Under the pieces are notes generated by a model. It saw only the letters and a list, made by a program, of their open reading frames with translations, was not told the origin of the DNA and did no database searches. Source: Dendrobium chrysotoxum (Eukaryota > Streptophyta > Magnoliopsida > Asparagales > Orchidaceae). Taken from it: a stretch of 64,000 nucleotides of DNA. The DNA lies in the NCBI GenBank assembly GCA_019925795.1, contig CM034313.1, forward strand, positions 24,416,932 to 24,480,931, given 5' to 3'. Below are positions 12,624 to 24,024 of this stretch, piece after piece (positions within the stretch are counted from its first letter, which is position 1; the number at the start of each line of letters is the position of its first letter). The position numbers and the translations under genes are program-made.

Positions 12624-13990
12624 TTTTCTGAAGGATAAAAGAAACATTCACCTATCCTTTTGATTTTGAACCCAACCAAGGTGTAAAGCTATACTCTACG
12701 TCGACAGGTTTCTTCCCCTACCTTAAAGGAATGAGATGGGGTTTATTTTTTGCTGGATTCTAGATTCCCTATAGTGACAAGCCTCTATAATTAATTATAT
12801 TTCAAAATAGAAAACTCTTGATAATGTGAATATTAGACTTTTTTAAATTTATAAAGATCTATAAAAAAGTTTGGGTTTAAAAGAACCAAAGAAAAGATTT
12901 AGACTTTAGATTTAGAGATTTCAAACTTTAGATTTTAGATGATTGGATAACCCTCTCGATGATAGGAAAAACTAAAGAGTATATACAATATGTAGTTATC
13001 ATTATCTAAAGTGAATTATTAGCTAACATTCTATATGCTTACTAATGCCTCATGAATGTAAGATAACATAGGTAAATACCCTAGGAATCAATGAGATTTA
13101 GTTCAGAAACTTTCATCAGGACTCTTTAAAATGCAAATTTATCTAAGTATCATAATATAATGGTAATGAAAGTAGTGTTTAAATAAAAATTATTCATTTG
13201 TAATGTAAGCAAAGTACAACCCAAGGTCTTTTATAAAGTAAAGGTGGCTAGGCTCCATCAAAACAAGCTTAGATTTCTATATTATATACAATGTAGTTTT
13301 AAATATGATTGCTTACTTTAGTATTTATCTTCAGGCTCGAGTATCTTCTTTAAGATTTTAAAAGATAATGGTTTCGAAGGAAGAAGAATCATTTCATTTT
13401 GGAACTTCTATATGTATAAGCAATCATCTTTAATCTTATTATAATTCTTGATAATGTACAACTCAATCTAGCTATATAAGAATATAAAACTTTTACATTT
13501 ACAAATTTACATTTACATCATCACTACTATTTATTATTTTTTTATGGGAATATAAAAGAATAAAGTGTATAAAATGTAGAAATGTAATACAATGTAGATA
13601 TATGTGCATAAAATATAACATGACCTAAGAGCCTAATGTGAATCTAGGGAGCCTAAGGTGAATCAATAGAAATATTAACATGAAATTTGGAGTATAGAAA
13701 GTAAGCACATCAAGCATGAATACAATTTAGGCAAAGTACTCAAAATAAAATAAACAACATCACCGGCCTAGCCTAGGCTAGAGTTATTAGGCATATCAAA
13801 CTATCTAAAGTATGTGTAACAAGCAATGTAGTTTAGAAAGGCCCTAGGTTTATTATTATTTAATATAATCAGTATTTTATATTTAATTTATTTTAGGTCA
13901 AAGAGGATTTTATTTCATTTAAGTTTTAATACTTTATAAATTATAAGTTATTCTAAGGGTTTGAATTATTTATTTTAAGTTTTAAATAAT
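12460..13990 (+). repeat. RepA-derived right arm of a large inverted repeat
   Basis: This is the reverse complement counterpart of 7050-8545 (anchors given there). It also matches copy A in reverse complement, for example 13740-13830 with 3290-3360. The two arms enclose the duplicated LTR-like unit. The right end abuts the truncated start of a LINE. It is non-coding. Confidence 0.65.
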
Positions 13991-14099
13991 ATAACACTCA
14001 ATAATGCTGAAGTGTCAGGACTGATTGATCTATATGTCCTAGGTTCAAAATTGTAAGCATTTGATTTCTACATTATCAAAGGAAGAGAAGAAGATTCTT

Positions 14100-14530
14100 G
14101 TTTTCTCAAGGTCCTCAAGAGATGAAGGAGTTTATTATTAGAAATGATTTTCATGATATTGGTATTGTTGGCCCTACATATATACTTGGTGTAATAACAA
14201 GGATGGCCTTGCTCATATATGGGAGAGACTTGATCGAGTTTGCTTGAACTCTAAAGCATTAATGTATGTTCCCTTTGTAGTGATTAAACATCTCTCAAGA
14301 GTTGCTTCTGATCACTGTCCGTTGTTACTCAATTTAAATAATTCTAATGTTATTAAGCATAGAGATATCAGATTTGAGAATGTCTGGTGTTCTTATGAAG
14401 CATCAAAGGGTATTTTTGCTAAACCTTGGAGGAAGAGTGATTATGGGTCTGCTGTAGATGTCCTGAAAAGAAAGGTAAATAGATCGCTAAAAAATTTATA
14501 CTTTTGGAGTAAAAATAAGTTAAAAGAATA
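14100..14530 (+). pseudogene. LINE endonuclease C-terminal remnant
   Basis: This is the C-terminal part of the apurinic-type endonuclease that nicks target DNA for LINE insertion. Visible family landmarks are a MKEFI...NDFHDIG block at about 14120-14165, a degenerate TW-type block, and the conserved SDHCP motif in the open stretch from 14244 (about residue 23). The N-terminal half, including the catalytic Asn/Glu region, is absent because the LINE is 5'-truncated. A stop near 14529 and a frameshift before 14771 separate it from the RT frame. Confidence 0.75.
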
Positions 14531-14770
14531 GAACAAGCTCAAGTCATCACTACAAAGTGAAATCATACTTTTACAAGAAGAGAAAGCAAAGACAAAGGTG
14601 CTGAACCCAGAAAATATATTGATTCTAAGGGAAAAGGTGCATGAATTGAATGTTACACTTACTAGAATTACAACTTGGTGGCGTCAATGCTCTAAGGCAC
14701 AATGGATGGAAGAAGGTGATCAAAATTCTCATTTTTTCATGCTTATGCTACTGCTAGAAGAAATGACAAC

Positions 14771-16490
14771 ATGATTAATCAGTTATCATTTACGAATGAC
14801 ACTATTGAGACGGATCCTAAAAATATTCATTCAGCCTTTGAGGAATTCTTTTTGAATAAATGGAGAAGGCGCAATTGTCAACTATCAAATTGGCCATCTT
14901 TTGAATTAGAAGATCAGATAAATAAAGATATGAAGGAAGCTTTGAGTTCTAATTTTACTAAAGAGGATATTTATTCTATTCTTATGAAGATGAGTAACAA
15001 CAGGTCACCAGGAACAGATGGGGCCAATGCATGCTTCTTCAAGTCTGTTTGGAGCATAGTGAAGAATGAAACATGGAATGATATTAATGACTTTTTTATT
15101 TAAGGTATCGTGCCTGAATATTGGAAGGAGATGGTGGTGGTTCTTATTCCTAAAGTTCCTAATGCATTTGAATTTTCTAAGTTCTGTCCCTTAAGTTTAT
15201 GCCAGACCATCTACAAAATGGCTTCAGGTTTGATTCTAAGCAATTTAAAGAACTATCTTCCAAATATTATTTCTAAATTCCAAGGAGCGTTTGTTCCCAG
15301 AAGAAACATTTCTGATAATTGCCTTTTAGCTCATGAGATTGTGAATAGAATAAGGTTTTCTATTACAAAATTGGGATTTATGCTTTTGAAACTTGACATG
15401 GAACAAGCTTATGATAGTATGAGTTGGGATATGTTGAATCAAATTCTGAAAGTTATTGGCTTTCCAAATAAGATAATAAATTTTATTATGCAATGTGTTT
15501 GTTATCTGAAATTCTCTATTAAGATTAATGGGAGGATGACAAAGTGGATAAAAGCTGAATGTGGTTTTAGGCAAGGTTGTCCTCTATCTCCATGCCTATT
15601 TATTTTGTGCTCTAAACTGCTATCTAAAGCCTTGCAAGTTAAATCTAATTAGTTAGTTATTAGAATGGTTGCTAATATCAAGAAATTAACTCATCTTCTT
15701 TATGCTGATGATGTGCTTGTTATAGCTGAGGCCTTTAGATGTAATGCTAAACTTTTGAATCAGATTTTGAAGGATTATTATGATTGAACTGGCATCATAT
15801 AAATTCAAAAAAAATTCATGGTTCTCTATGGAAAGGCGGTTTCAAAGAGAAGGAGAAGAAGATTAAATAAAGTTATGTGTCTTTGTTCTGTTGATGAAAT
15901 CACTTATCTAGGTGTTAAAATGGCTTTGAGGAGAATGAAGGTTTCAAATTTCCACTCTATAATGGATAAGGCTATGGAGAAATTAAACACTTGGGGATCT
16001 TGTTCCCTATCACTGGAAGGAAGAATGGTGTTAGTCAAAATAGTATTTTCATCTATTCCATGATTCTTAATGACTCATTCTTTAATCCCTAAAAGTGGTT
16101 TGGTGGAAATTGACAGATTTTGTAGAAATTTTCTTTGCCACAAGGAACAAGGAATACAAGGATTGCATTATATATCATGAAGTATGTTGTGTTCTTCTAC
16201 AAATTTTGGTGGCTTTGGCATTCAAGGAGCTATTGAAAGACAAGGCACTCTTAGATCTCATCTTGCTTGGAACTTTTTACAAAATCATAATTCTCTTGTT
16301 AACAGAGTATTAAAGGCTAAATTTGGAGATGGAATTTGGGATGAAGGAATTAAAAGGAATGCCTCCCCTTCATGGCGCATAATCAAAGAAGGTGATTAGT
16401 TTTTCAAACCTATCATAAGATGGCAGGTTCATTTAGGTTCTAAAATTAACATTACAGAAGAAGTTTGGTTGCTTGATAGAAGTTTGAGGA
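14771..16490 (+). pseudogene. LINE reverse transcriptase remnant
   Basis: This is the RT domain that copies LINE RNA at the nicked target. One reading frame is kept from 14771 to about 16490 with in-frame stops but no frameshift; stops include 15101-15103, 15650-15652 and 15785-15787. Landmarks in order: SPGTDG at about residue 77, VPEYWKEMVVVLIPK from about 15112, QGAFVPRRNISDN near 15280, LDMEQAYDSMSW with the first catalytic Asp near 15395, the GFRQGCPLSP turn near 15565, and the catalytic YADD at 15701-15712. The catalytic residues are present; only stops disable it. The spacer with EEGD...FF before 14771 belongs to the upstream linker in another frame. Confidence 0.85.
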
Positions 16491-16491
16491 G

Positions 16492-17208
16492 ATGGCCTTC
16501 TACATGTTATGTACAGAGCTTCAAAATAAAAAGGTTTCCTTTCTTATTGATGAAGAAAGGAGATGGAAAAGGGATGCTTTGAAGATTCATTTCTCTGAAA
16601 AAATGGAAAACCTAATTGTGCAAACTCCAATTTTTATTGATGCTAATGAAGATAAGGTTGAATTAATCAATTCCAATTTAGGCACATCGATTACAGCCAT
16701 AGCTTATGAATCTCAATGTCAAATTCAAGGAGGGAATTGGAAAGATTTGAAGTGGATGAAGAAATTAAAAGTCTCTCCTAGGGAGTTCTTATTTTGGTGG
16801 AGACTCTTCAATAATGCATTGCCTACAAATGTTTGGTTGAATTACAAGAAACTACAAAATAATGTTGGTTGTCTGAGATGTTGTGAAGAACCTAAAGACC
16901 TGGAGCATATCTCAACCCATTATGTGAAACTCTTAGAAGTAATGCATATCTTAAGACAATGGGGCATTAATGTACCTAAATTTCAAAGTCTGCCTCAGTG
17001 CTATGTAGGATTAAAGATGGTAGGATGGGTGATGCCGGGTCTTGCCAGGATATATATTGCTACTGTCTACCAGAACTGGAAAGTTAGGAACCTGGTTAAG
17101 CATGGGAAATTTTCTCCTTTGACTTCATCAATTATTGTAGAAATCCTATCTAATTGTTTATATTTGTATTTATTTCCAATCGAGAAGAACTGGGATATCA
17201 ATCAATAA
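16492..17208 (+). pseudogene. LINE RT zinc-binding (zf-RVT) region
   Basis: This 238-codon open stretch is shifted in frame from the RT. It contains the zf-RVT block found after RT in plant LINEs: SPREFLFWWRLFNNALPT at about residues 94-111, then a Cys pair in CLRCC and the EHISTHY segment. The last zinc ligand, usually Cys, is Tyr here. The LINE copy downstream has the same Tyr, so it may be a lineage trait or an old shared mutation. The start at 16492 is simply the first Met after the frameshift and not a real protein start. Confidence 0.75.
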
Positions 17209-17234
17209 TATTTGTTGTCAAATGCTTAGTTTCC

Positions 17235-17730
17235 CCCACCAGAAGGTTGGATTAAACTGAATGTAGATGTGACTATTTTGCAATCCAATATGGCTGGAAT
17301 ATCAGGTGTATTAAGAGATCATAAAGGTAGAATGCTCTGTGCTTATGGAAAGCAATTAATCCATTGGGATATTTCTTTGTTGGAAATGAAGGCTATTTTA
17401 AATTTTTAATATTTTATTCAAGATTAGATGTTGGCAAATAAATGGATCATCATTAAAGGTGATAATGTAAATGTTATAAAGATGCTTCAAAATTTGGTAA
17501 AGGTGGCTTCAGATAGTAACAATAAATCTCGAAGGCTAGATATTTCTATTTAAGAAGTGTTTAAGAATGTTATTTTTTAATTTGTTCTAGAGATTGTAAT
17601 AATGTGGCAGATTATTGTTCTCATCATGCCATATTAGGTGATTTTTATTGGGATATTTTTTTAGACAGTGAACTTCCATCAAGGTTTGTTGACTTGATTA
17701 GGATGGACTGTGATAGGCTTCTTCTTCTGT
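17235..17730 (+). pseudogene. LINE RNase H remnant
   Basis: This is the C-terminal RNase H of a plant LINE, which removes RNA from the RNA/DNA hybrid. Landmarks are WIKLNVDV at about 17250 (first catalytic Asp), GVLRDHKGRMLCAYGK near 17305, LLEMKAI near 17380 (second acidic residue), and IIKGDNVNVIKML near 17450 (third). Several stops interrupt it (for example near 17407 and 17427). The paralogue at 19360-19870 has the same order of motifs. Confidence 0.75.
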
Positions 17731-17792
17731 AGTTACTTGTATCTTTTCTTTCCTAAATTAATGCAATTTGCATAGTTTCAAAAAAAAAAAAA

Positions 17793-17801
17793 GGATCAAA
17801 T
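17793..17801 (+). repeat. Left target-site duplication of LINE copy 2
   Basis: GGATCAAAT follows the A tail of LINE copy 1 and recurs exactly at 19902-19910 after the A tail of LINE copy 2. Together with the preceding A run it is the target-site duplication of the second insertion. Confidence 0.7.
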
Positions 17802-18867
17802 TGTACAAGATCAAATGCTACATGTAGATGATGTATTAATCTTTTGCTAATGCTTCTCTTCAATATGTTATTAGAATTAATAAAATTCTTATTGATTACT
17901 TTCATTGGATTGGTCAAAAAATAAATTATAGAAAATCTACAGTGATATTTAGGAAGAGTGTACTTATAGGAGAAAGAATAAGTTGGCTAATTTTCTTGGG
18001 TTTAGAATAGTTAAAGATATTTTATATTTCAGATTGTAAATTGGTTTAAGGAAGATGGTGGCCCAATTGGTAATTAATCATGCATTGGATAGGCCTAATG
18101 CTTAGGGTAGTCATTCTAGTTCTTTTGCTGGAAGAATAACTATCAATAAATCTGCATTTTTTTTTCTATTTCTTCATTTATGGTATCTTATTCTTTTGTT
18201 CCTAAAGGAATTTTGGATTATTTAGATAGGTTGTACATAAAATTTTTATGGCATAAAGATCAAGGGAGATAAGGATTGCATTATGTTGCTTAGGATGTTC
18301 TCTGTCTTCTGATTGCTTTGGGAGGGCTTGCTTTCCAAGGTATAGCTATAAGGTATGAACTTTGAGGGCCCATTTAACCTAGAATTTTATTCAGAAGTCT
18401 AATTCATTACTTAATAGAAATATTGCCACTAAATATGGTAATGAAATTTTGAATGGGGAAATTAAGATGGGAGGGTCAGCTCTTCGGCGTATTTTCATGG
18501 AGGGAGTTAAATTCTTAAAGCCTTTAATTATATGGCAAGTGGCTGATGGTCAAAATATGTTAGTGATGTAAGATGTTTGGATGTAGGATAGATGTCTTAA
18601 AAGATGGACTTCTTAATGCAACTTTCAGGTGTCCTGAGATATAAAGTTGTCTCATCCACTAAATGAGGAAGTTAAATGGAATGTTATTGCATTACATAAG
18701 ATTTTTAATGCGTAGATGATAAAGTGTATTTAGGAAATTCTTATATTTGCCAACATGTTTGAAGATAAACCAAATCTAAAAATACTAAATCAGGTAAATC
18801 GGTAACTGCAATGGATTTTGAATATACTATACATCCTATTTTTCTTGATTTCAATAATTTGAAATGA

Positions 18868-19098
18868 ATGAGACATTTGAAAATTAGACGAAGAGAGATC
18901 ATTTTTTGGTGGAGGATTAGTAGGAATGTTGTTCCAACAAATGCTTGGTTGAGATATAGAAGATTGCAGGAGTTTAACCTATGTCCTAAAGAATGTCAAG
19001 AAGTTGAAGGCATTGAACATATTACAATTCATTATGGTAAATTAAAAGATGTTATTACAAAATTCAATCAATGGGGGATTTTGATTCCAAAATTTTAA
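18868..19098 (+). pseudogene. LINE copy 2 zinc-binding (zf-RVT) region
   Basis: This is a 76-codon open stretch with RRREIIFWWRISRNVVPT (about residues 7-24), the Cys pair in LCPKEC, and EHITIHY. It is paralogous to 16780-16950 of LINE copy 1, including Tyr in place of the usual last Cys ligand. Stops on either side make it a fragment. Confidence 0.75.
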
Positions 19099-19329
19099 AA
19101 TTACACTCATTATTTGGAAAGCATGGAGATTGGATTTGAATACAATCTTGGTAAGGTCAGAATTTATGTTTCATTCTACGTACCATTCTGGGAAAGCCCG
19201 AAATACTACAAAATATGAGTGTCCCATGCCATCTGCTTCAATGATTGTAGCACATGTATTATCTGATTTAATTTAACCATAATTTTATCCAACTCTAGTG
19301 AAATGGGATGTTAACCAGTTTTATGTGCT

Positions 19330-19873
19330 TAATAACACAAATTGGCATCCCCCACCTCCTGAATGTATTAAATTGAATGTTGATGTTTGTCTTCTTCAAT
19401 CTAATTGAGTTGGCATTACTTGAGTGTTGAAAGATCATAAAGGTAGATTTCTTTTAGCTTATGGAAAAAAGCTAATGCATTGGGATATATCCCAAATAGA
19501 GATGCCTGTTGTCATTGCTTTAAATGATATGCTTCAAGAATGGATGTATAAAAAGCAAGGGGTTGTGATTGAGGGGGATAATATAAACATTATGAAGATG
19601 TTTTAGATTTCAATGGAAAATATCAAATGGGAGGGTAATGACCAGCTAGAACAGGGCTTATCTTTTCTAAAAAAATTTAACCATGTTATTTTTCATTATG
19701 CATCAAGAGATTGTAGTAAGGTGGCTAATTTCTTCTCCCAATTATTCTCTTTTAGGGAATTTTGGGACAATTTAGTAGATAATAACCTTCCATCAAGTCT
19801 TTTGTTCTTGAATATGAAGGATTGTGATAGGGTGTTTAAAACTTATGTATTCATATCTCTTTTCTTTTCTTAA
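19330..19873 (+). pseudogene. LINE copy 2 RNase H remnant
   Basis: Order of motifs: CIKLNVDV near 19367, VLKDHKGRFLLAYGKK near 19428, IEMPVVIALNDML near 19497, GVVIEGDNINIMKM near 19561, then SLFLKKF...ASRDCSKVANFFSQLF up to about 19750. The last block matches the final acidic/His region of plant LINE RNase H. One TAG near 19604 and two stops near 19408 and 19421 break it. Open stretches at 19424-19606 and 19613-19873 are parts of the same domain. Confidence 0.75.
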
Positions 19874-19901
19874 TGCAAATTGTGATCTTTTAAAAAAAAA
19901 A

Positions 19902-22300
19902 GGATCAAATCCAAAGCATAGAGTCCTTTATTTTATTTAGGTGTTTTAATAACTTAGGTTTTAAAGAATCTTGTGAATTGATCACTTCAACAACTTTAAG
20001 TTCTCAATTGAAAGATCCTAGCCTCATAATTAAAATGCATCGAGTCTCCCTAAGGGATCAAATCAAGTGCATAGAGTCCATTAATTTAATAGGTTACTTA
20101 AGTTAATCAATTTTATCTTCATTATTTAATTTAAATTATATTTTAGATTTATAAAATTTTAAATCAATTTTTTTTACTATTTATTCTTTGATATTCAATT
20201 ATTTAGTTGATTTATTTCTAAAATTTTAGGATTTAATTAATTTATTATTATTACTTAATTTCTTTTATTATTTAGATTTGACAAAATTTTGACTTTTAAT
20301 TTTATTTAATATTTTATTGGTTTTTAATTTTTAATAAATTTTAGATATGATTTGCAGTTGCATGCAACTCATTTTGCATTATTTTTTTATTCTTTTACAT
20401 TTATTTATGATTTTTACTAGATTAGCCCAATTAATTGAATTAAAAAATAAAACTAATAAGGCTATTTTTTATTTGTTATCCAAATAAACTCTAAACCACT
20501 TGAAATCATCATCAGAGGTCAAAAATGAACTCTACGAATGATTACAGGAGTTTAAAATCATTTAGACATTTATTTATATTTTTAATTATTTTAATTATTT
20601 GATTAACTCATTTTATTTTATATTATTATTATTATTTTATTTTGTGAGGGGGTTTTATTTTCCTTCGAAGGTAAATTTAATTTGTAATTTATTGGAATTT
20701 ATTTTAAATTATTTTGATTTAATATAAATTTAGTAAGATTTATCAAAGATCATGGAAAATTATATCATGTGAAATAGTGTTCACTAATTGACAGACCAAA
20801 ATGATCTCCAAATTCTTTGAAATTTAAGCCATGGGTTAATAAAAACCAAAAGTCTAAACCCTTAAAATTTAAAGCAAACAAAGCCTTCCTAGGGGGTTTA
20901 ATCAATTTCTAATGTTAATGCAAACTATAATTTAGGACTTTAATTAGGGCAAACTAGACCATGAATTGGGTTGAAATTAACGGATACTAAGCTAGCACAA
21001 CACAAGCAACTATGAACCAGTGCTCTATAGAGTGAACTATATGAATTTCGAAGGATCTAGGTAAAAATATGACCTATACCCTTGTAAATTAAACTTATAC
21101 AAATATACTCATACAATTGGCCTAGGAAAATTAGGGTAGGTCAAGGATAGGCCCTAATTTAACATATCCATGTTTGAGATCAATTGGATAAATTTATAAT
21201 GAAAATTTACTAAAAATATATAAATAATTAATTATAAATTACTTATTATCTACTCACCTAACTAACTTAGTTTTATTTTATATTAAAGCCCTACTCATGC
21301 AAGTTCCATTGAGCCATTACATGTAATTTTTTATTGAGTGTGTGATTTATGGTGAATTTTTTATGTTTTAGCATTTTATTTCATTATATAAATAATTTAA
21401 AGCCAATAATTAACCACTGCCATCATCACTACCAACATTTCATCCTTGTATGTGAAATACAATGGGATGTGATTTGTCCATGTCAAACTATGGTAGTCAA
21501 TTCACTTAAACAGTGCAAAATGCCATCCACCATTGTATCATCCACTATTTGAATGCGTGGCCATGATTGCATTGAATGGATGATCTATACATCACATAGT
21601 TCAAATAATTTGAACAAATCATGTCATTTGACTGGATCTAGCCTATCTGATTGAATACACATGTGATGAAATGGCTCAGAAGTCTTCTTCTTCAGTTAGA
21701 ACAAAATTTGCCCTAAATGAAAGAGGGATTTAAAAATTTTCATTGCTAGGCCAAATTGAAAAAAACTTTAGGAAGAGCTTCTAAGCTATTTAACCATAGA
21801 GTTTTAAAGCTCCGTATTGAGGAATATTAAAGTTATTTGAAATTCAGATCTATATTTAGAAATTGACATTTAGCTTTAAATTGTGGATGGAAATGGCTTA
21901 CTTTAATCTTTATTTTACACCTTGGATGCTAGAAAATAACTTCCTTGAAAACCTCAGCACTGGAGGAGCTTTATATGAAGAGTGAAATGGCTTTAAAGGT
22001 TCATAACTCCCAGCCACTCCTAAAATTCAACACCCAAAGAACTTTGGAGCTTGAAATTACTTAGGAAGACTATGGGAGAGTATATGGTGGCAATGCAATC
22101 AAAAAATGAAACACTTACTTTCATAAAATATGGGGGTATTTATAGGTGAGAGAAAAAAACATGATAATTCAAATTCCTTACTACCTCAACAAATGCCCAG
22201 CCAAGTTACAAATGAAGAGAGAGATATTTCCATTTTCTAGAGGAAGAAAAATTCTATTTTTTCAAATTTTAATTTAGCTGCTTTTTCTGCGAGATTTCTA
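19902..22300. other. AT-rich spacer, no gene supported
   Basis: The right target repeat of LINE copy 2 sits at 19902-19910. A related block, GGATCAAATC...GCATAGAGTCC, occurs at 19902-19935 and again at 20058-20090, so part of the target was already duplicated. The remainder is T-rich or A-rich DNA without reading frames or RNA genes. A strong TATA-like box on the minus strand at 22133-22146 (CCTATAAATACCCC) suggests that 21340-22146 could be an LTR or promoter fragment in minus orientation. No primer site was found to confirm it. Confidence 0.4.
22133..22146 (-). promoter_or_regulatory. TATA-like box, minus strand
   Basis: The minus strand reads CCTATAAATACCCC, a near-consensus plant TATA context. 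It is typical of LTR promoters, but the downstream partner was not identified. Confidence 0.35.
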
Positions 22301-22302
22301 TT

Positions 22303-22830
22303 ATGATGGTGGATGATCACCAGCCATCTCTAGGTGGTTCTCAGGCAAAGCTTCATGCTCAAGTAGAAGGTAGATTTTTTGGTCGATCGATTGGAGGTCA
22401 TTTGAAGGGTTGTTCCATTGATTCTTTTTTCTTCGAATATTGGAATAGTTTTTTGAAGGAAAAACCTTTGGTAATTAACGATGGTTCTTTTACGTTTGTT
22501 AAGAAACTTATCCTTGTTGCTGGGAAAGGTAAAGGTGTTGTTTCGGATGTTAGTTTTAAAAGCCCTAATTATTCTAGATTAAGAATGATGGTTTTAGTGG
22601 AGCTAATGATTCCAAAGCTTCTTCCTCCTCGGGAATGAAGATTTATGTTAATAGATTCAGGAATAGTAATTCAAATGCTAGGGGTGATTGGAGGTTCTTT
22701 ATCACATGCAAAAGATCATTCTGGTGTTTCAAATGTTTCTAATATTAATCCAATTGGTGCTGATAGAATTATTTCTGAAGATCCACTTCCAGATCAAATT
22801 ACTGCTGATGTTCTTAGCCTGATCTAAATT
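22303..22830 (+). pseudogene. Unassigned coding remnant with one frameshift
   Basis: I do not recognise this family. From 22303 there is an open frame of 111 codons starting MMVDDHQPSLGG, with codon use unlike the surrounding AT-rich noise. Near 22580-22590 the coding-like frame shifts: the neighbouring frame reads NDGFSGANDSKASSSSG and then KIYVNRFRNSN before breaking near 22700. A Ser-rich linker after a folded part and the surroundings suggest a retroelement ORF1-type protein, but no zinc knuckle, DUF4283 or RT motif is visible. It could also be an exon fragment of a host gene. Its start is the first Met in the frame. Confidence 0.35.
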
Positions 22831-23489
22831 CTATTCCTTGATGTTTAGTGAATATCACCATTTTCCTATAGACTTAGTATGTTCATATACATGTCAATAT
22901 CTACTATCGGATGGGCTATGCTCATCATCAGTTTTCTTATGCATGTTGGTTGGAAGCCTTGCCTCATTGATTACAAGCATGTGATTATGTCTTCATCTGA
23001 TCATTGCTTATGAGTGAATGATGTTAAGAACCACAAACCCTTCATTATCCTCGAAACCAGCTTGTAGTTTGCAATGAATTTGTTTGTTAACATTCGTATT
23101 TCCAATTAAAGTGATAAACCCTTAATATTCCATTGGAAATTATACATCATTATTCAAATTAAGCTCCTTATTAATTACTCATTTTAGTTATGTTCAAATT
23201 CAAGTTGAGTTTGTTGTAGTCTGAATCAAAGTCAACCATCATTTTGTCATTCATCTATCCGATGTCAAGTTCAAATTCACTTAAGTCTTGCTCATTTCAA
23301 GTTCAATGTTGTTATGAGTTTAACTCTTTATAGTTCATTCAAGCTCAAGTTCTCTATGATCCTGCTCAAGTTTAACTTCGAGTCCAATTCAATTTCATTT
23401 CATTTAGTCTCCATTACAAGTCCGAGTTTAAGTTCCCATCACTATAAAATCTGGCAGCCTCCAAGCGTCTCCCCCATTTAGAGGAAAAT
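22831..23489. repeat. Spacer with degenerate CAAGTT-rich repeats
   Basis: From about 23160 to 23440 the motif TCAAGTTCAA / TCAAGTTGAG / CAAGTTTAACTT / GAGTCCAATTC recurs roughly every 15-30 bp in imperfect form. It looks like an old short-unit minisatellite. No gene is supported from 22831 on. Confidence 0.4.
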
Positions 23490-23790
23490 CTGTGAGACAT
23501 AGCCTTCCCCTCCACACTATGTGAGTGCTTCAGGTGGTGTTAGATGGCATGGTGGTTGCATTTCTTTAATCCTCGCTACGCTACGTGAGCTCTTAAGGGT
23601 CTTCTCATGTCTGTTTAAAAGACAGTGCAATTTTTCCCCCCATTACACTATGCGAGTGCTTAAGGGTACTTAATTTTCATCATTGTCATGCGACATGAGT
23701 GCTTCAAGGCTTACCCTCCTTGTCGCAAGTGTCACACCAGTTTCCTTCCCACTTTGTTATGTGAGTGTGCAGGGTGGTTTGATGGCTCGT
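23490..23790. repeat. Five dispersed copies of a 30-bp motif
   Basis: A motif close to CCCTCCACACTATGTGAGTG followed by CTTCAGGGTGGT occurs at about 23509, 23573, 23640, 23686 and 23750. Spacing is about 45-67 bp. The core is ACTATG(T/C)GAGTGCTTAAGGGT. This is a degenerate tandem repeat of unknown role. Confidence 0.55.
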
Positions 23791-23965
23791 CGTAAGCCTC
23801 GAGTGCAAAAATTTTTTATCTTTGAATATTATACTTGTGCAGGGATGTCCACGATGATGGGAATTTGTTAAAATGACTTAAAATTCTTCCTCTTTTTTCA
23901 TTTATTTTCCTTTTTTTAACCTTTTTCTCTTTTCTTTCATTTCTTCTCTCTTTTTTTTTAAACTT

Positions 23966-23966
23966 C

Positions 23967-24021
<55 letters not shown>
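23966..24021. repeat. Compound CT/AT microsatellite
   Basis: About 12 CT units (23966-23990) run directly into about 15 AT units (23991-24021). It is uninterrupted, so likely polymorphic. Confidence 0.95.

Positions 24022-24024
<3 letters not shown>

Larger units (their letters stand above)
14060..17792 (+). mobile_element. LINE copy 1, 5'-truncated, with poly(A) tail
   Basis: This non-LTR retrotransposon starts within its endonuclease domain and runs through RT, an RT-associated zinc-binding region and RNase H, ending in 12-13 A residues at 17780-17792. The 5' truncation and the A tail are the normal products of target-primed reverse transcription. It belongs to the same family as the copy directly downstream (17802-19901). 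The 5' border is uncertain by tens of bases, and I found no confident upstream target-site duplication. Confidence 0.85.
17802..19901 (+). mobile_element. LINE copy 2, 5'-truncated in RT, with poly(A) tail
   Basis: This second copy of the same LINE family begins inside RT at the YADD region: 17819-17865 reads LHVDDVLIFANA, so the first catalytic-box residues YA are HV. It continues through a heavily stopped RT C-terminus, the zinc-binding region and RNase H, and ends with 10 A residues at 19892-19901. It inserted at the junction between the tail of copy 1 and its flank, as the flanking GGATCAAAT repeats show. Confidence 0.85.
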
